Source of the DNA: Carya illinoinensis | Taxonomy: Eukaryota; Streptophyta; Magnoliopsida; Fagales; Juglandaceae | Direction of reading: 5' to 3' | DNA: 64,000 nt | Assembly (NCBI RefSeq): GCF_018687715.1 | Contig: NC_056758.1 | Span: 31,848,967 to 31,912,966, forward strand | Shown: positions 11,160 to 22,856 of the stretch, one piece after another | How the letters are laid out: every line of letters begins with the position of its first letter | Numbering within the stretch: position 1 is the first letter of the stretch | Program-made: the position numbers and the translations under genes | Notes under the pieces: model-generated | Seen by the model: the letters and a program-made list of their open reading frames with translations, nothing else | Told to the model about the DNA's origin: nothing | Databases searched by the model: none

Positions 11160-13000
11160 CCATCAACGACTACTTACCTTCTTGAGAAGTGCAAGTCAGC
11201 CCTCGGTAGCTCGACATTTACCTTCCTTGTGATCATCAACAGGCAGGAGCAGGTCTAGTCCCGAACTGCCCGGTAACTTACCTCCCAGTAGGGCTCTAAA
11301 GGGTGAGTTGTCCCCTAAGGCCATCTTCTCCCCCTAGTGATAGAGAGCGAGTCCAGCCCTTCAGTTGCTCGATAACTTATCCCAACCTCCTCCAAGATGA
11401 AGAGTGGGATCAGTGGCAACCTGACCCAACCTTACCTTCCCTGTGACACTTACACTTACATCCCCGTGAGGGTTAATAGGTGGACAGGTGGCTCAACCTC
11501 CTTGTGTGGGAGAGCAGGTCCAGTCACTTGGCTGCTTGACAACTTACCTCACCTCTATCAAGTTGAAGTGCAGACCGTCTACTCAATTGTCTGACACTTA
11601 CCTTCCTGGGGGTACCAAAGGAATGAGTTACTCCTAAGTGCTGCTTTCTCCCTCCTATGGCAGGTGCGGGCTAGCCCTTAGCTGCCAGATACTTACATTC
11701 CTCATGAGTGTCAACAGGCAGGAGTGGGTCTAGTCCCAAACTGCCCTGTAACTTACCTCCTCGCAAGGCCCTAGATGGCAAGTGTGCCCTAAGGCCATCT
11801 TCTTCCTCCCGTGATGAAAAGCAGGTCTAGCCCCTCAACAACTCTACAACTTACCCAGACCTCCGCCACGACGAAGAGTGGGATCGGTGTTAGTCTGATT
11901 CAACACTTACATTTTCTATGATGTCAACGGACAGGAGCGGGTCTAATCCCAAACTGCTCGACACTTACCTCCCTATGAGAGTTATTAGGTGGACAGAGGG
12001 CTCAACCTCCTTGCATGAGAGAGTAGGTCTAATCTCTCGACTGCTCAGTAACTTACCTCCCCACAAGGCCCTTGAGGGCAAGATGTGCCCTAAGGCCATC
12101 TTCTCCCCTTGGGATGAAGAGCGGGTCTAGCCTCTCAGCTACCTGAAGGCTTACCCCAACCTCCATCATGATGAAAAGTGGGATCATTGCTAGCCTGACT
12201 CAATACTTATCTTCCCTGTGATGTCAACGGGCAGGAGCGGGTCCAGTCCCAAATTGCCCGATACTTACCTCTCTGTAAGGGTAAATAGATGGGCAGAGGG
12301 CTCAACCTCCTTGTGTGAGAGAGCGAATCCAACCTCTCGGCTGCCCAACAACTTATCCCGCCTCCATCATGGTGAAGTGCAGACCGACTACTCATTTGTT
12401 CGCACTTACCTCCCTGCGGGGTACCAAAGGGATGAGTTAGGCCTAAGTGCTACTTTCTCCCTCTTGCAGCGGAGTGTGCTAGCTCTCGATTGCTCGATAT
12501 TTACCTTCTTCGCGAGCATCAACCGGCAGGAATGGGTCGAATCCCTAACTGCCAGGTAACTTACCTCCCCGCGGGGCCTTAAAGGGCGAGATGTGCCCTA
12601 AGACCATCTTCTCCCCCCTGCAATGGAGAATGGGTCCAACCCCTCGCTACAACGAAGAGTAGGATCAGTGCCAGCCTAACCCAACACTTACTTTCCCTGT
12701 GATGTCAATGAGTGGGAGCGGGTCTAGTCCCAAACTGTCCAGCACTTACCTCCCCATGACGGTGAAAAGGTAGGCAGGCGGCCCAATCTTTTTCACATGG
12801 GACAGCAGGTCCAGACTCTTGGTTGCCCAATAACTTACCCCACTTCCATCACGATGAAGTGTGGACCGACTCCTCAGTCATCCAACAAACTACTTCCTTG
12901 GAGGGACCAAAGAGGTAGGCTTAGCCTAAGGCACCCCTACCCCTCCCTTGGTAGAGTGCGGATTTAGTCCTTCGATTACCCGACGTAACTACTAGAACAC
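11160..13000 (+). repeat. Degenerate tandem repeats in the Tat-type 3' region
   Basis: A phrase of the form 'tcaacgggcaggagcgggtctagtccc ... aactgcccgatacttacctcc' recurs at about 11234, 11705, 11922, 12222, 12508 and 12704. It alternates with a second phrase (gcagaccg...actcat; about 11565, 12379 and 12852). Spacing is irregular, roughly 200-470 bp, so units are mixed and partly deleted. No coding function is seen; the short ORFs here are by-products. Long 3' regions with tandem repeats are known for Tat-lineage elements. Confidence 0.8.
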
Positions 13001-13080
13001 TATCTTCAACAATGGAATGTTATCTCCAACAATGGAATGCCATCTCCAACAACAGAACACCATTGCCAACAATGGAACAC
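13001..13080. repeat. 20-bp tandem repeat, four units
   Basis: Four consecutive 20-bp units of the form tatctccaacaatggaatgc (13001, 13021, 13041, 13061) with a few substitutions. Located at the end of the larger tandem-repeat region. Confidence 0.9.
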
Positions 13081-13899
13081 CAAATGACTAACGCCTCATA
13101 TCTCAGGCAAAGCAGTCCAAGTTTACGAATTTGGCACTCATGGATCGAAGATGAGTTGTATTAACTTATTTGTTTTTTTCCCGCAATGTGTTAAACTTCT
13201 TAGCTGCATGACAACTTGTTCCCCCCCCCCCTCCCCCCCTCCCTCCACCCACAGGGAGGCCAAAGAGGAGGGATTAGCCTAATGCATCTCAGCCTCTCTC
13301 CCTTAGGAGTATGGGCCCAGTCTCTTCACAACGCTGCTGAACTCCCTAAGAGCTCAATCAGATCGGGATTATATGACTGGTCGATTAAGCTCATGGACCA
13401 TTCATATTGCAAATGACATTGCCCCTCACCCAATACACTCCCCGAGTCATGGAAATAAAAATGAAAAAGAAAGAAAAGAAAGAGAAGGAAAAAAAGGGGG
13501 GGGGGGGCTAAAGAGCGAAGAATAAAATGGACTCGAAATGTGAAAAAAAATATGCACAAAGAATTTCATTAATATTATGACAAAGTACAAACAAAGCAAA
13601 GCAAAAAAATGCATCAGTATAAGAAGGAAAATATTCAGCCAACAGGGTTGACATTGGTGGGGTTGTCTGAGAGTGCGCTTAGGATCTGTTTTTTCCTTCT
13701 CAAAACACCTTGCTTCAAGGCCGCTGGATCAGGAGGGAGATCTCATATTTTCAGTGCCCTCATGTTACTCTAGGGGTTTAGGAGCACATGCTCCCTTATT
13801 CTCTCCAAAACCTCCAAGTAGCCATAATTTCATGCGTCATCATAGACCAGACGGACATGAGACAATTCCTGGGGTAGTTGGGGCAGGGTAGTTTAGACA

Positions 13900-14362
13900 C
13901 CGTCAAGGCTAGAACACATGTCTTGGATGGTCGCCTCATGGGTAGCTATTACACAGTCGGCCTCAGTTTTCTCGAACTCCAAGTCCTTCACATTCTTAGG
14001 CTTGGCCTTGAGAGAATCCATCTTTTCTTGGAGAGACTTGGAGGCCTCCTCGAACTTCCCCTCAATCCACTTGTCTGACTAAGCGTCAAAGTCGTGTTGC
14101 TTATTCAGCTACGATTTCTCCGCTTCAAGCTTTTCCAGCTCCTCTTGCTAGCGGTACAAGGACTCCTAAAGGTTGTCACTCGCCTCTGTCGAAAGCGCCA
14201 CTTTACGGCAATAGGGTTCACTACAGCTTTAACCACTTTTGTCTCGAGATTGGCCCAACTTCCACAACTCTTGGTCTCGAGTGTTGCCTCACCGATGGTG
14301 TTTCCATCAACTTCAATGCCTAGTTCCTTGATAGCAAGAATGATGAGAACCTTGTTTTTCAT
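13900..14362 (-). pseudogene. Antisense coiled-coil ORF downstream of integrase
   Basis: On the minus strand 14362-14105 is open for 85 codons (MKNKVLIILAIKELGIEVDG at the start). After frameshifts the reading continues as charged heptad-like sequence to about 13900, including EELEKLEAEKS, ASKSLQEKMDSLKAK and KDLEFEKTEADCV. Composition indicates a coiled coil. Antisense extra ORFs between integrase and the 3' LTR are known in Tat-group elements; this is probably the decayed counterpart. The function of such ORFs is unknown to me. Confidence 0.55.
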
Positions 14363-14580
14363 TTTTGAGAAAACTAGGTCATTCCTTATCTACATGAATC
14401 AACCAAGAACGCATAACTCAAGATTGTTTGGATTTGAAAAACAGAATATTTTGTAAGTGATCAGTCTATTAATGGGCTGAGAACAGCCTCCAATATGATT
14501 ATACCACGTAGCCCACCTATTAGATGTTAGTTGAGACCGCACAGCACCGCACTGAAACCCCTAGATCCTTCCCTCATCTC

Positions 14581-14581
<1 letters not shown>

Positions 14582-14622
<41 letters not shown>
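14582..14622. repeat. (CT)n microsatellite
   Basis: Uninterrupted CT dinucleotide run of about 40 bp. It forms an inverted pair with the (GA)n run at 14690-14742. ORFs called across the two (poly Ser-Leu / Arg-Glu) are artefacts. Confidence 0.95.
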
Positions 14623-14628
<6 letters not shown>

Positions 14629-14686
14629 TCAAGAAGTGAGAGAGAGAGAGACAAGGGTGAGGAAGGAACATAGGATTTTTTTAGGG

Positions 14687-14689
<3 letters not shown>

Positions 14690-14742
<53 letters not shown>
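14690..14742. repeat. (GA)n microsatellite
   Basis: Uninterrupted GA dinucleotide run of about 52 bp, complementary to the CT run 70 bp upstream. Confidence 0.95.
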
Positions 14743-14746
<4 letters not shown>

Positions 14747-15140
14747 GGGAGAGAGGGAGAGAGACTTAGGGAGAGAGAGTTTTTCACGGTGTTTCCATGC
14801 TCGAAAGCTTCACGTGCACTGATTTGGTGTTAGGTGAGGGTGGTTGGGCACGGCTGGGGTTCGACATCATCTATGGGTGAGGGAAGGACGTGAGAGTGCC
14901 GCCATGAAGGGCTATTGTCCGTCGTGCTTTGTTGCTGCGGTGCTCTGTTTTTGTGGGGCTAAAATAGGGGCATTTGACTCTTTATGTGTTTGCAAGTAGG
15001 GTTGAACGTGGGGCAACGGTTGTGATGGAAGCGAGTGAAGGTGGTGTCTTGAGGAGATGTAGTGGCAAATAGTTGAGTTTATTTCAGAACTTCAACTACT
15101 CTTCAGTCTTCATTTGTTCTGAATCAACGTATTCTTAATG

Positions 15141-15563
15141 GTCTTGCAATGTGCTACTGCAGACCCCAATGTTCGTAAAGGAGCCCTTCTTGTTGGAGGG
15201 CGTATTGCTAACTTCACTGATGTTGTTGCTACTTTCAATGGCATAATTCGAGCCTTTAAAGAAAAGGTGTTCTAGTTGAATTTATACAAAATTTTTTTAT
15301 AGAAACCTTGTGTAAAAAATCAAAAGTTGCAGCAATACTGTAGATAATTTCAGATCAATTCTACATGGATTTTTACTCGTTCTCTCCCCCCTCTCTTGCT
15401 TTCTCCTAGTTTCAAGGATTGAAATAGGAAAACCTCTAAGGTTCTTGGTAGATGAACTGTATTGATTTTTTCTTTTATCTTTTTCATGTAGGTTTATGGG
15501 CCAAAGGCAACTATGACCGAAATCTGCAAACAGGCAATTGATTGCATAATGTCTGCGGCATAG
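15141..15563 (+). pseudogene. ATP-citrate lyase alpha subunit, 3'-exon fragments
   Basis: 15141-15272 translates to [20 protein letters not shown], then [19 protein letters not shown] and a stop. After an intron-like gap ending in tgtag at 15491, 15492-15563 gives VYGPKATMTEICKQAIDCIM, SAA and a proper stop. These match the C-terminal region of plant ATP-citrate synthase alpha chain (ACLA), which helps make cytosolic acetyl-CoA from citrate. The region expected between the two blocks (about 35 residues) and everything upstream are missing, and the first block ends in a premature stop. It is a gene fragment, not a gene. Confidence 0.85.
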
Positions 15564-17490
15564 TTTGACAATTATTTTTGCTCATCCGTCTGCATGAGGT
15601 GCAAAATAATTTGGTGAGAGGGGTGTGGTGAATGATCAGCATCGGGCTGCCTTGAAGGCAGAGATAGAGTGGGTTGGATTATTGTAAACTCTAAAAATAA
15701 CAGTTTGATGGCAGATTGGGTTGGTGTGGCTAGTGGGGTCCCTTGGCGGTCTCGCTGGTGGTTTCCTACACTGATGTTCAGGGCCTTGATGATGACAGTT
15801 TAGGTTGGCGTGGATGGGAGGTTGCAGTACAATACAACATGGTCTGACCTTGGGGGTGGCGTCGACTGCGTGGTAGCTGTGGGTGGCTGTGTCAGACTGC
15901 CTATCATCAAATTGGCTTGTGGAAATTGGCTGCCTGGCGTCGAAATGGCTGGGCAGCAACTGGATGAGTTTTCAAAAGGGGCACAGCAAGTAGCGACAAA
16001 GAGAAGGGAAGGAAAATACGTTAGGGTATTGTAGGTAATAATCTGATGTAGTGATCCTCATAGTTTTATTTTGTACACTATTGAGATGTTAGTGTGTTAT
16101 TAACTGCTGCTCTAAGGCCTAAAATGATCATGACTGCTCCAAAGCATAACTGTTTGTAAAATCCGAATGTGCCAAGATATCATGTCAAATCGTTGTAGAA
16201 ATTTATTAAAGAGAGCATAGAGTAGCCATTGGAGATAAGAGTGCAACGGTTTGATCTTCAACATCCAAGATTTACTATCTGGAAATACTCACAACGATGG
16301 GACGCGCAAAGTTAAGAATGAATCTAAAATGGGGATTATAATCTATATAAAATATGGGAATTTCTATTTTTTCCATCATAAAATAATGGAACTAGATGGA
16401 TCTTTAATATTTTTCTACACATGAATTGAACTCATACCACTTTAATACTCATGATTTGACAAAAATCATGGACTTCTTAAGATATGTCAATAGTCTAATT
16501 ATGTCACTTTATTGATCATATTTATTGAACCTTATAGACATGATTACCCAAATCTTATATTTAGCAATTATACAAATAATGATTTATGATATATAGGTCC
16601 ATTAATTTAAAAGTAATCACTTCCTTCAATACCTACAAGCCTCTTCCATGATCACCTTGTCATCAAGACTGATCGCCTCTACTTCATCCCACCTCATAAG
16701 CACCTGACCGACCCTACAAGAGTTGGTCTACAATGTACTCTACTTGGATGGATGAGCTGAATCTCACTCAACTCACTCCTTACAACTTTGTCGATTATAG
16801 TCCTACTGTTACTCAGACCAGAAGCTTTATCGCAATTTTGTTACACAAGCCTCGTCCTTGGAATGGTGAAAATTCGTGACCCCTACAACGCTTATATATC
16901 AAGAACAATTCTTCTACGTATAGTTGCTCGGTGCAAATGGTGGAAAGTCGCTGACGCCACATCAACTTAAAAAAAAAAAAAGGCTATATTTCATTTGCAC
17001 CTTGAATAAGAAAGAATAAGAAAGACACTTTGAAAGAACAGCTAGTTAGCTTTTGGAATAAGAAAGGACTAGTTTGTAAAGGGTCTCCCTCTAGCTCATT
17101 TTCCATCATATCTACTTGGCGTTCGATGAAATCTCTCTAATTATAAAAAAGAAGTTTTCATATGCCATGACGTGACTCACTGCAAACTTTGAAAGAAACT
17201 TGTTTGTCGTCCTTTCATCAAAGATGTTAGCTTTTAGAGTAGGTTTCAGCTAGATTTCATGTGGGTTTTCATTTGATTGTGTTCATGTTCATGTGGATCT
17301 TTCGTGTTCGTGTTAGTTTTTCGTCTTCCTACTCGTCTGATCTGGTTTACCATGTTCGTTTGGGACCGTGGGTCATTTCAGGGGTATTTTCCTACTCATC
17401 TAAATACCCTTTCCTTTCTCTCTGAAAGCAGAAACTAGATTGGAAAATAACATAGAAGCACACAAGCCAAAGAAGAATATGACATTAAAA
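15564..17490. other. Non-coding interval between gene fragments
   Basis: ORFs of 60-107 codons here lack any recognisable family signature and have low-complexity composition. The last 250 bp before the OPR fragment (17240-17490) may be captured promoter and 5' leader sequence of that gene. Nothing else is supported. Confidence 0.4.
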
Positions 17491-17561
17491 ATGGCCACTG
17501 AAACTCCCATCTTTCCTCTTCTTACACCTTACAAATTAGAGAAGTTTGATCTGTCTCATAG
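17491..17561 (+). pseudogene. 12-oxophytodienoate reductase-like first exon, orphaned
   Basis: The ATG at 17491 opens MATETPIFPLLTPYKLEKFD then LSHR, the N-terminus of plant OPR flavoenzymes of the Old Yellow Enzyme family. These reduce cyclopentenones and related enones with NADPH. The exon ends at a plausible donor (catag followed by gtacac at 17562). I found no further OPR exon anywhere downstream before the next gene fragment at 19.9 kb. The remaining roughly 350 residues, including the FMN-binding barrel, are absent. Confidence 0.8.
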
Positions 17562-17904
17562 GTACACACACCGTGCAAAGTCTCCTTTTTTTATTTATTT
17601 TTTCTTTTATTTTTTTCCGGTTACCATAATGTGAATTATCTATATATGTGATGGGTTTTGAGTTTTCTTGGTTGAAATCATGTTGGTGGAGTAGCTCTGT
17701 TCACACTGAGTTTGCAAGACACGTTGGTCCGCTTATACTCTTGTTCATTAATGCAAATATTGATTATGTACATGTTTAGTGCATTTATAGTTTTGTTATA
17801 ACATGGAGATCAATAAAATCTGGTGTAATTCCAATATTCTTGCATTCAATTTGGTCTGCCTGTACATGGGTTGGAGCTTGTAATAGAAATGAAGACGAAT
17901 GGTG

Positions 17905-18010
17905 GTTGACGAAGGAAGGGAGGCTTCAAGGGTGGCTTTGAGGGAGGGAGATGCTGCTTCGAGTCATATTTGGCTTCAAGGGTGGCTTTGAGGTAGAGAG
18001 AGATGGAAAC
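17905..18010. repeat. Short tandem duplication (about 60 bp)
   Basis: The phrase ggcttcaagggtggctttga occurs twice (17929 and 17980), each followed by gaggg or gagag. It is non-coding. Confidence 0.7.
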
Positions 18011-18749
18011 TGAGGGAGGGAGAGATGGACAAAACAGTGTGTTTGGGTATTTTTCTTGCCGTGTTAGCCCGCACTTATTCGGCGCTTACACAAGGTGACT
18101 AAATGTAGAGTTTTTCTATCAAGAATATTTAATTTGTAAGATTTAATATTTTAAATTTATGTTGCTAAACAAATCTTCGCATATAAGGCTATAAGCTATG
18201 TGAAAAGTATGTCTTCCACGTCAATTTGTAATTAAATATGTTTTTTCTTTCATTTATATTTTTTAATAAAATTTCTTCCTTACAAAAAATAATTTGATTT
18301 TTTTTGTTCGCGGAAATATTTGAGATTTCGTTGTAATGATCATTTACTTGAAAAGCCATATCTATCATATTATTCGAATTTAGTGCCTGGAACATATAAC
18401 TAATAGATATGGATCTGAATATCTTAGTCTTATTCTTAAGTACCAAACTCTAGGTCCTATAATTCAGTCACAAAGTTTAGAGAATCTCTATTGAGTAGAT
18501 ATCATCCATTCATGTGAGAATCCCGACTAATATCATACAACAATTTGAATTATTGAAATTTATTTATGCTTTATGTTTGAGTACGTGAGAGAAATGTTAG
18601 CTATATCTATTATCTAAAAAGTTGCATGGACAGTACTCCTTCTAAAAAGTTGCATGGATGGTACTCCGACTAATATCAGATTAAGCACCCACGGCACGCG
18701 ATCAATCCAACGACTAAGGTACTCCTTCTGCAACTTTTAGCATTTATTA

Positions 18750-18915
18750 TTGAGTTTTGCTACATACAAGCACAGTCGCTCACTAATCTGTGTACCAATA
18801 CTGATTTATTCATACTTAAAATTTAAATTAACACTGTTTTCAATAAAATCTATTTTTTAACCAATCACATTATATTAATACACAGATTAGTACACAGTTA
18901 TACTTATAATTATAT
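18750..18915. repeat. MITE-like repeat, copy 1
   Basis: The interval contains the inverted pair ctaatctgtgtac (18781) and gtacacagattag-like sequence (about 18880-18893). It has a conserved interior (aaaatttaaattaaca, ttcaataaaatctatttttta) that recurs at 47915-47975. Ends are only approximate. It is probably a small non-autonomous DNA transposon. Confidence 0.55.
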
Positions 18916-19901
18916 TTTTCCTTTATTATTTGTTGCAGAGAAAAATATGTTGGAGGCTGATGGCTCTAAGTAAGTAGGAAATCAGGAGAAATTGTGCTCA
19001 ATTTGTGAGTGGAGAGTGCTCCATGTCCTTTTAAGGCCTGTTGGACTGACCAATAGATCTAGGTCACTAATTGGGCCACTAACCCGCAGTCTCTTGAGAG
19101 CTCAACTCATTTTTAGGGTCCAATCCATTTTAATCATCGAGAAGGTAACTATACGAGAGTTCATCGAAAAAATGAAGCTATTGTTGAGTATAAATAAACC
19201 TTTCATTCCAAGATTTGAATCTCAAATAACATATAAGTCTATTATCTCATAATAACAGATGACTTGTGAACTTTATATATACAAATAATCCAAGTATGAG
19301 TAAAGAATATGATTTATTGGTATTCAAAAGAGCTTTTCCACTGTAATTATTAACTTAAATATCGGAAGTATTTTCACGAACCTTTAAACCCTTCTACTCT
19401 TTGGTTGCAGGTGGTTGTATGTAATTGGTGGTAAAACATGTCCATAATAGTGAGAAAGCACAAGAAAGTAAGAAGGTTTTGGGTTATAATAGCAAATTAA
19501 AGGACTTATGTTTCATCAATCGACAAATCATATGCTTGCTTAGAAAAAGAACAAAAAAAATTAACACACCTAGCTAGCTAGCTAGCTATAGTACTCTCCC
19601 ATATTTGAGACGATCAATCGCTAATTAGCATCACACACACACACATATCTTTATATATCTTTATATATAAAAAGAGCCTATCTAACATAAATTTGTTGTT
19701 TTAACGGAAATTTATTGTTTTACCATTAGAGTTGAACTCCATTTACTAACTCCGTCTAACTTCATTTATTATCTTCTCTTTAATTTCTTTTGTACCTTTA
19801 CATCTTATCTATTTTACGTCTTCTCATTTGTTTCTCTCTCCAAAACCAATTTATCTTGCACAATGCACGACCCAGGGCAAAATCTTTCCTAATTTTCATC
19901 G

Positions 19902-19952
19902 ATGGCGGAGAAGAGCTTCAAGTACGTGATCCTTGGTGGTGGAGTCGCAGTC
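19902..19952 (+). pseudogene. Monodehydroascorbate reductase first exon, orphaned
   Basis: The ATG at 19902 starts MAEKSFKYVILGGGVAV, followed by gtgagt at 19953. This is the N-terminus of plant MDAR, an FAD enzyme that regenerates ascorbate; GGGVA is the start of the FAD-binding GxGxxG-type motif. The expected next exon (which would complete the dinucleotide-binding fold) does not occur in the following 2.3 kb. The leader upstream (19800-19901) resembles a 5' UTR. It is a captured or truncated exon. Confidence 0.85.
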
Positions 19953-21203
19953 GTGAGTTTCTTTATCATCGACTCTCGTACCTCTGTTTTTCCTTTCTAT
20001 CCTTTTTTCCCCTCAGTTTCGTTTTCACGTACCCTTCTTTTCATCTTTAAACGTTTTCGTCGGTGCAAACTCCGCAGTTTTATTTTAATTTTACATCGCT
20101 GATTATTTTCCGTTAGTGTTTATTAGCTCGTGGTTTTGGATTCTGAATAATTAAGCTAAACTCTGTTTGGTTTATGTTCTTCGTAGATGTTAGTATCGCA
20201 CACTTTTCTCCCAATTACGATCAACAATATGCGTTTCAGTGGTTTGTAGCAGAGAAATACTTTTAAAATGAGGGATTTAATTAATTACTTTAGTATTGTT
20301 GAAAATGAAGTGAAGGAAGACTGAAACCATGGATCTTCGTTGCCTTTTCTTTATCTACAAATATACATACTGTACTCAAAAATTTCAAAAATAGGTTTTT
20401 GTGGTAAACCTTTAGGTAGTGGAGGGGATGAGCTGAGAATGATTGAACCGTCAAAAATGCTCTACCTTTGAACAAGTATTTTACGAATGAGTTGATTGAC
20501 TGAAGCTTCATTCCCTTCTTTATGGTCAGTGACAAACGTATCTGACATTTGACTGGGTCAAAATAAGAAAGCGGTACACACATGGTTGCACTTCCTAAAG
20601 GCGCATCCTCAACAAACTTGGAAGATAATCATGACTCCTTTAGACCGATGGCAAGACCAGTATAATTCCAGTTGGACGTTTTTAGTCTTGGTAGCAAGGA
20701 ATTTTAAGAGCTCACTTTAAATTGAGGGTCCTGATTTTAATGGTAGTAACTATATACCCTTTGCGATGACTGTGGGATTAAAATTATATAGAATTCCATA
20801 GCATTTACTCGTCCTTGTCTGCTGATGTTAGTTTCTGAATCTTTTGTGGAAGATTTTGTTAAAAAGAGATTGATTTGAGTTTCTTCATTGACTCACTTTT
20901 CAGTTAAGTTTAGTTAAGACTCTAGGTTCTTAATTGTAATGGGGCAATACTCAAGAGAAATATTTTTAGCTAGAAGGAGCTTATTGATAACAACTTCATG
21001 TGCTTGGGCCTTGTGGTGGTTGTGGATATTTTTTCTTACTTTTGAGTCAAGTGTAAAATCAACTCACAATTGACTTTTCTCTTTAACTTTCGGGTTATTC
21101 TTATAATTGTGCTTTTATAGTTGAGACAAAATCATATCACAATTTACTACTTCATGAAAATTAATTGATTTATAAGCCTCTAGGTTTCGTTGAGCTTTGG
21201 TAA

Positions 21204-21290
21204 CTAACAGATTATTATGGGCCAGATGACGATAGCAATAGCGATTGAAGATGTTCATAGGGAAGTGAAAATATTAAAAGCATTATCTGG
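21204..21290 (+). pseudogene. CDPK-related kinase exon fragment
   Basis: After a plausible acceptor (aacag at 21203) the sequence reads IIMGQMTIAIAIEDVHREVK then ILKALSGAN. This matches the segment just before the hinge of CDPK-related protein kinases, including the alpha-C helix glutamate (HREVK), which pairs with the ATP-binding lysine. After SGAN the similarity is lost and the frame drifts. The activation loop, catalytic loop and EF-hand-like region are absent. It lies 1.25 kb downstream of the MDAR exon in the same orientation. Confidence 0.7.
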
Positions 21291-21616
21291 AGCAAATTTT
21301 CTGGATATGCCACATTTTTTCCTTTTGGCTGAATATATTTCTTTTAACTTTGAGTGGTTTTTTATGCATGATAATTTAGAATTGTATTTTCGTGATGTCA
21401 ACATGCATTGAACATACTAAACTTTCTTTTTAATCTTATCAATAAGAAAGTTTGTTTTTACTATCTTAGCATGCTTTTATTATTATAAATGACATAAACA
21501 TTACATTGTTATTTAATTAACCAAAAACATTACGTCCTTATTAATAAAAAATTAGTTATTAACAAAAAAGTCATCAACCAAGTAAACGTGCATTGTACGT
21601 TGCTTTCATTTAATAT

Positions 21617-22408
21617 ATATATATATATATATGCACGTACGTCAGCTTTAGACGTTGGTGATCTTCATGAATTAAGTAAACCCAAAAGTCGCTTAATTCT
21701 TACAAAACCTCCAAATTTGTTGACTAAATCCAAACGCAAGTTCAATGAATCTGATTACTACAAGGCATTTGCACACATTAATAGAACAAATATTAGTTAT
21801 ATATGCTAATTTGCATTCCAATTTATATAATTTTACAAAAATTGGACTGATGCATAAAATTAACCAATTAAAATACACTTAATTCCTTATAAACTAGATA
21901 TCCAAACGTTTCTTAAAAACTAAACGAGTATAAATTCAATAAAACAGACAAGTATAAATGCTCATACTAATACATGAAAACATGAGGATCGGTATTGCAG
22001 CTATATATTGTTGATAATTTAGACCTCTCAAATTCATTCTCCTTAGGATTTACTATTTATAAGAATAATAAAAAAAATAGAAAAATAATAACAATACAAA
22101 AAATTTACGTGGAAACTCCAAAACAGGAAAAAAATCATCAGACTCAGAAAAGAAAATTCACTATGTAAAAAATTGTTACAATCACACAATTTTTCTCCTC
22201 ACCCGCCCACAAAGTTACTCCACTAGCAAAATTTTAACTAAAATAAAAAATTATTAAATAAACTTTCAACGAGTAATTTTAAACTAAAATACTTAACCTC
22301 TTATTAATAACTTGAACTAATATTTCTTTATTTATATCCCACCGCTGTGGGACTAAGAAGGCGCAATAAGTTAAACATATATTGCGTGCAGGCGACTAGG
22401 GCTAGCTG
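21617..22408. other. Non-coding interval 3' of the NFD4-like gene
   Basis: Begins with a (TA)n run, then AT-rich sequence without coding signal up to the stop codon of the minus-strand transporter gene. The 3' UTR and polyadenylation site of that gene should lie here, but I cannot place them. Confidence 0.4.
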
Positions 22409-22856
22409 CTATAAAGTCATATTCTGCAACTTTTGCGTATAAAGCTTTCGTGTTCGAGCATAGAGACCACAAGATAGGAATGTCCCAAAAGCACATAATG
22501 AACCCCAGATTACAAATGTCGTTCCGTAGCATTTCATTCCCATGCATATAACATCTCCGTTTCCTTCCCTGCGGTAAAGGAAAGCTGCCAGGCAACCAAA
22601 AGTTAAGGATCCCACTGGAATATTGGCAATCACCACATTATGATTCTGAGAAAATTTCTTCCTCCCGAACAAGTCTGCGGTGATGCATACACCGACAGAT
22701 GAAATTGCTCCGGCACATAATCCTATAATGGCAGTGCTGATGTATAAGAGGATGGTGGTACTGGAGGGAACAATTAGTAAGAAGAAAGCTAATGCCATCA
22801 GAGCCATTGATACTGCTGCCAAAGATGTTGGTCTTGAAATCACCTCATACTTAGTC

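Larger units (their letters stand above)
2935..14362 (+). mobile_element. Degenerate Tat-lineage Ty3/gypsy LTR retrotransposon
   Basis: Order of recognisable parts on the plus strand: LTR, PBS-like region, gag, protease, reverse transcriptase, RNase H, a second RNase H with the TNNEAEYEA motif, integrase, a tandem-repeat 3' region and an antisense coiled-coil ORF. The additional RNase H after the usual one, plus long 3' sequence with tandem repeats and an antisense ORF, are known hallmarks of the Tat/Ogre group. Every domain carries stops or frameshifts, RT has lost a central block, and two hAT elements are nested inside. I could not find a 3' LTR, so the right border (about 14.4 kb) is an inference from the end of the antisense ORF. 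The element is dead. Confidence 0.85.
19658..21601 (+). mobile_element. Probable non-autonomous Helitron carrying captured exons
   Basis: The candidate 5' end is tctttatatataaaaagagc at 19658, preceded by A; TC followed by an AT-rich run is typical of plant Helitrons. The candidate 3' region carries a 17-nt hairpin at 21585-21601 (stem aacgtgc, loop att, one G-U pair). No target duplication is expected. The canonical CTRR tail 10-12 nt after the hairpin is not clear; the sequence there is gctttcattta followed by a TA run, so the 3' end may have decayed. Inside lie exon pieces of monodehydroascorbate reductase and a CDPK-related kinase in the same orientation. No Rep/helicase gene is present. 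Borders are inferred. Confidence 0.5.

Noticed and set aside
11397..12559. Several ORFs with repeated 'RWTGGSTSL'-type wording
   Set aside because: They are translations of degenerate tandem repeats in the Tat 3' region.
14531..14833. 100-codon ORF rich in Ser-Leu and Arg-Glu
   Set aside because: It is a translation of the CT and GA microsatellites.
16788..16970. 60-codon ORF
   Set aside because: No family signature, and the surrounding sequence is non-coding in texture.
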